Part shown: positions 63,754-64,000 of the stretch, one piece after another
How the letters are laid out: every line of letters starts with the position of its first letter
How positions within the stretch are numbered: the first letter of the stretch is position 1
NCBI GenBank assembly: GCA_963797605.1
Contig: CAWCPX010000002.1
Coordinates: 186,001-250,000 of the forward strand
DNA length: 64,000 bases
Source of the DNA: DASQPR01 sp963797605
GTDB taxonomy: Bacteria; Actinomycetota; Actinomycetes; Mycobacteriales; Micromonosporaceae
Direction: 5' to 3'
Notes under the pieces: generated by a model
Told to the model about the DNA's origin: nothing
The model's input: only the letters and a program-made list of their open reading frames with translations
Databases searched by the model: none
Position numbers and translations under genes: made by a program

Positions 63754-64000
63754 ATGCGCCAGCGGACCTACCTGATGTGTTCGCCGACAAACTTCCAGGT
63801 CGAGTACGTGATCAATCCCTGGATGGATACGCGTACGCCCGTCGACAGCGAGCTCGCGGTCAAGCAATGGGCGCAGCTGCGTGATGCGCTCACCGATCTC
63901 GGGCACACGGTGCACCAGCTGACGCCCGAAGACGGTCTTCCCGACATGGTCTTCGCGGCCAACGGTGCCTTCTCGGTCGACAGCGTCGTCTACGGTGCCC
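63754..64000 (+). CDS. Dimethylargininase/amidinotransferase-like protein, 5' part
   Basis: The first 82 codons are present and run off the window end. YLMCSPTNFQVEYVINPWMD and DMVFAANGAFSVD match the N-terminus of the actinobacterial DDAH-like amidinotransferase family, which hydrolyses methylated arginines or arginine. The catalytic His and Cys would lie beyond the window. The divergent Lrp regulator is a likely controller; the 89-base gap is AT-richer than its surroundings. Confidence 0.85.
   Translation, partial: MRQRTYLMCSPTNFQVEYVINPWMDTRTPVDSELAVKQWAQLRDALTDLGHTVHQLTPEDGLPDMVFAANGAFSVDSVVYGA

Noticed and set aside
1..64000. Insertion sequences or prophage genes
   Set aside because: No transposase, integrase or phage structural protein was recognised on either strand.

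Overview
This window is a GC-rich (roughly two-thirds G+C) stretch of actinobacterial chromosome from the origin-proximal core. Gene order matches the block known from Streptomyces and, in two parts, from Mycobacterium: cwlM-trxA-trxB-anti-sigma-sigM-pseudokinase-murJ-cca, then ino1-padR-DUF5318-ponA, then rpsF-ssb-rpsR-rplI-dnaB. No dnaA, dnaN or rRNA is present, no tRNA gene was seen, and there is no insertion sequence, prophage or CRISPR array. The organism is a high-GC actinomycete; the genus cannot be fixed from the sequence alone. LAYOUT. 0-5 kb: D-Ala-D-Ala ligase, a PLP aminotransferase, a GNAT protein and the amidase-like MurA regulator CwlM. 5-13.5 kb: thioredoxin and its reductase, SigM with its anti-sigma factor, a pseudokinase, a HerA-like ATPase and the lipid II flippase MurJ. 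13.5-24 kb: tRNA CCA-adding enzyme, a ferric-reductase-like flavoprotein with an FMN-binding partner, an MFS exporter, a flotillin/NfeD pair, a secreted DNRLRE protein, DinB and Ogt. 24-34.6 kb: inositol phosphate synthase, PadR with a clear operator, DUF5318, bifunctional PBP PonA, a GT87-like membrane protein, endonuclease IV, and the S6-SSB-S18-L9 operon. 35-45.6 kb: molybdenum-cofactor genes moaC-mogA-moeA-moaE, a GGDEF/EAL protein, a second GT87-like protein, a phosphoribosyltransferase, and dnaB split by an intein. 46-55.6 kb: membrane proteins, a stand-alone AAA ATPase, an LppU-like protein, a large protein joining an endonuclease-Q-like PHP domain to a UvrD helicase, then moaD-moaA and fructosamine kinase. 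55.8-64 kb: DUF4192, fdhD, a mobA-like gene, DUF6457, an FdhF/YdeP-type molybdoenzyme, a YbjN-like protein, and an Lrp regulator divergent from a dimethylargininase-like gene cut by the window end. HOW THE GENES WORK TOGETHER. Cell-wall genes dominate the first half: Ddl, CwlM, pseudokinase, MurJ and PonA cover precursor synthesis, its regulation, flipping and polymerisation. Two molybdenum-cofactor blocks about 15 kb apart, with fdhD and mobA-like genes, would serve the molybdoenzyme at 59.6-61.9 kb. DNA repair is represented by endonuclease IV, Ogt and the PHP-UvrD fusion. MOST UNUSUAL. (1) The PHP/zinc-finger/UvrD fusion. (2) A DnaB intein with the features of a class 3 intein (Ala1 and a W-C-T set) whose homing endonuclease has lost both catalytic Asp positions. 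(3) A family of intergenic tandem repeats, about 110-146 bp per unit with an internal palindrome, forming arrays at 34.7 and 46.8 kb and a diverged pair at 58 kb. Many conserved genes (ddl, aminotransferase, trxB, rsmA, cca, reductase, dnaB, PHP-UvrD, mobA-like) are interrupted by single-base frame changes. Because several are essential and the protein sequence resumes in another frame without loss, most of these are probably sequencing or assembly errors.
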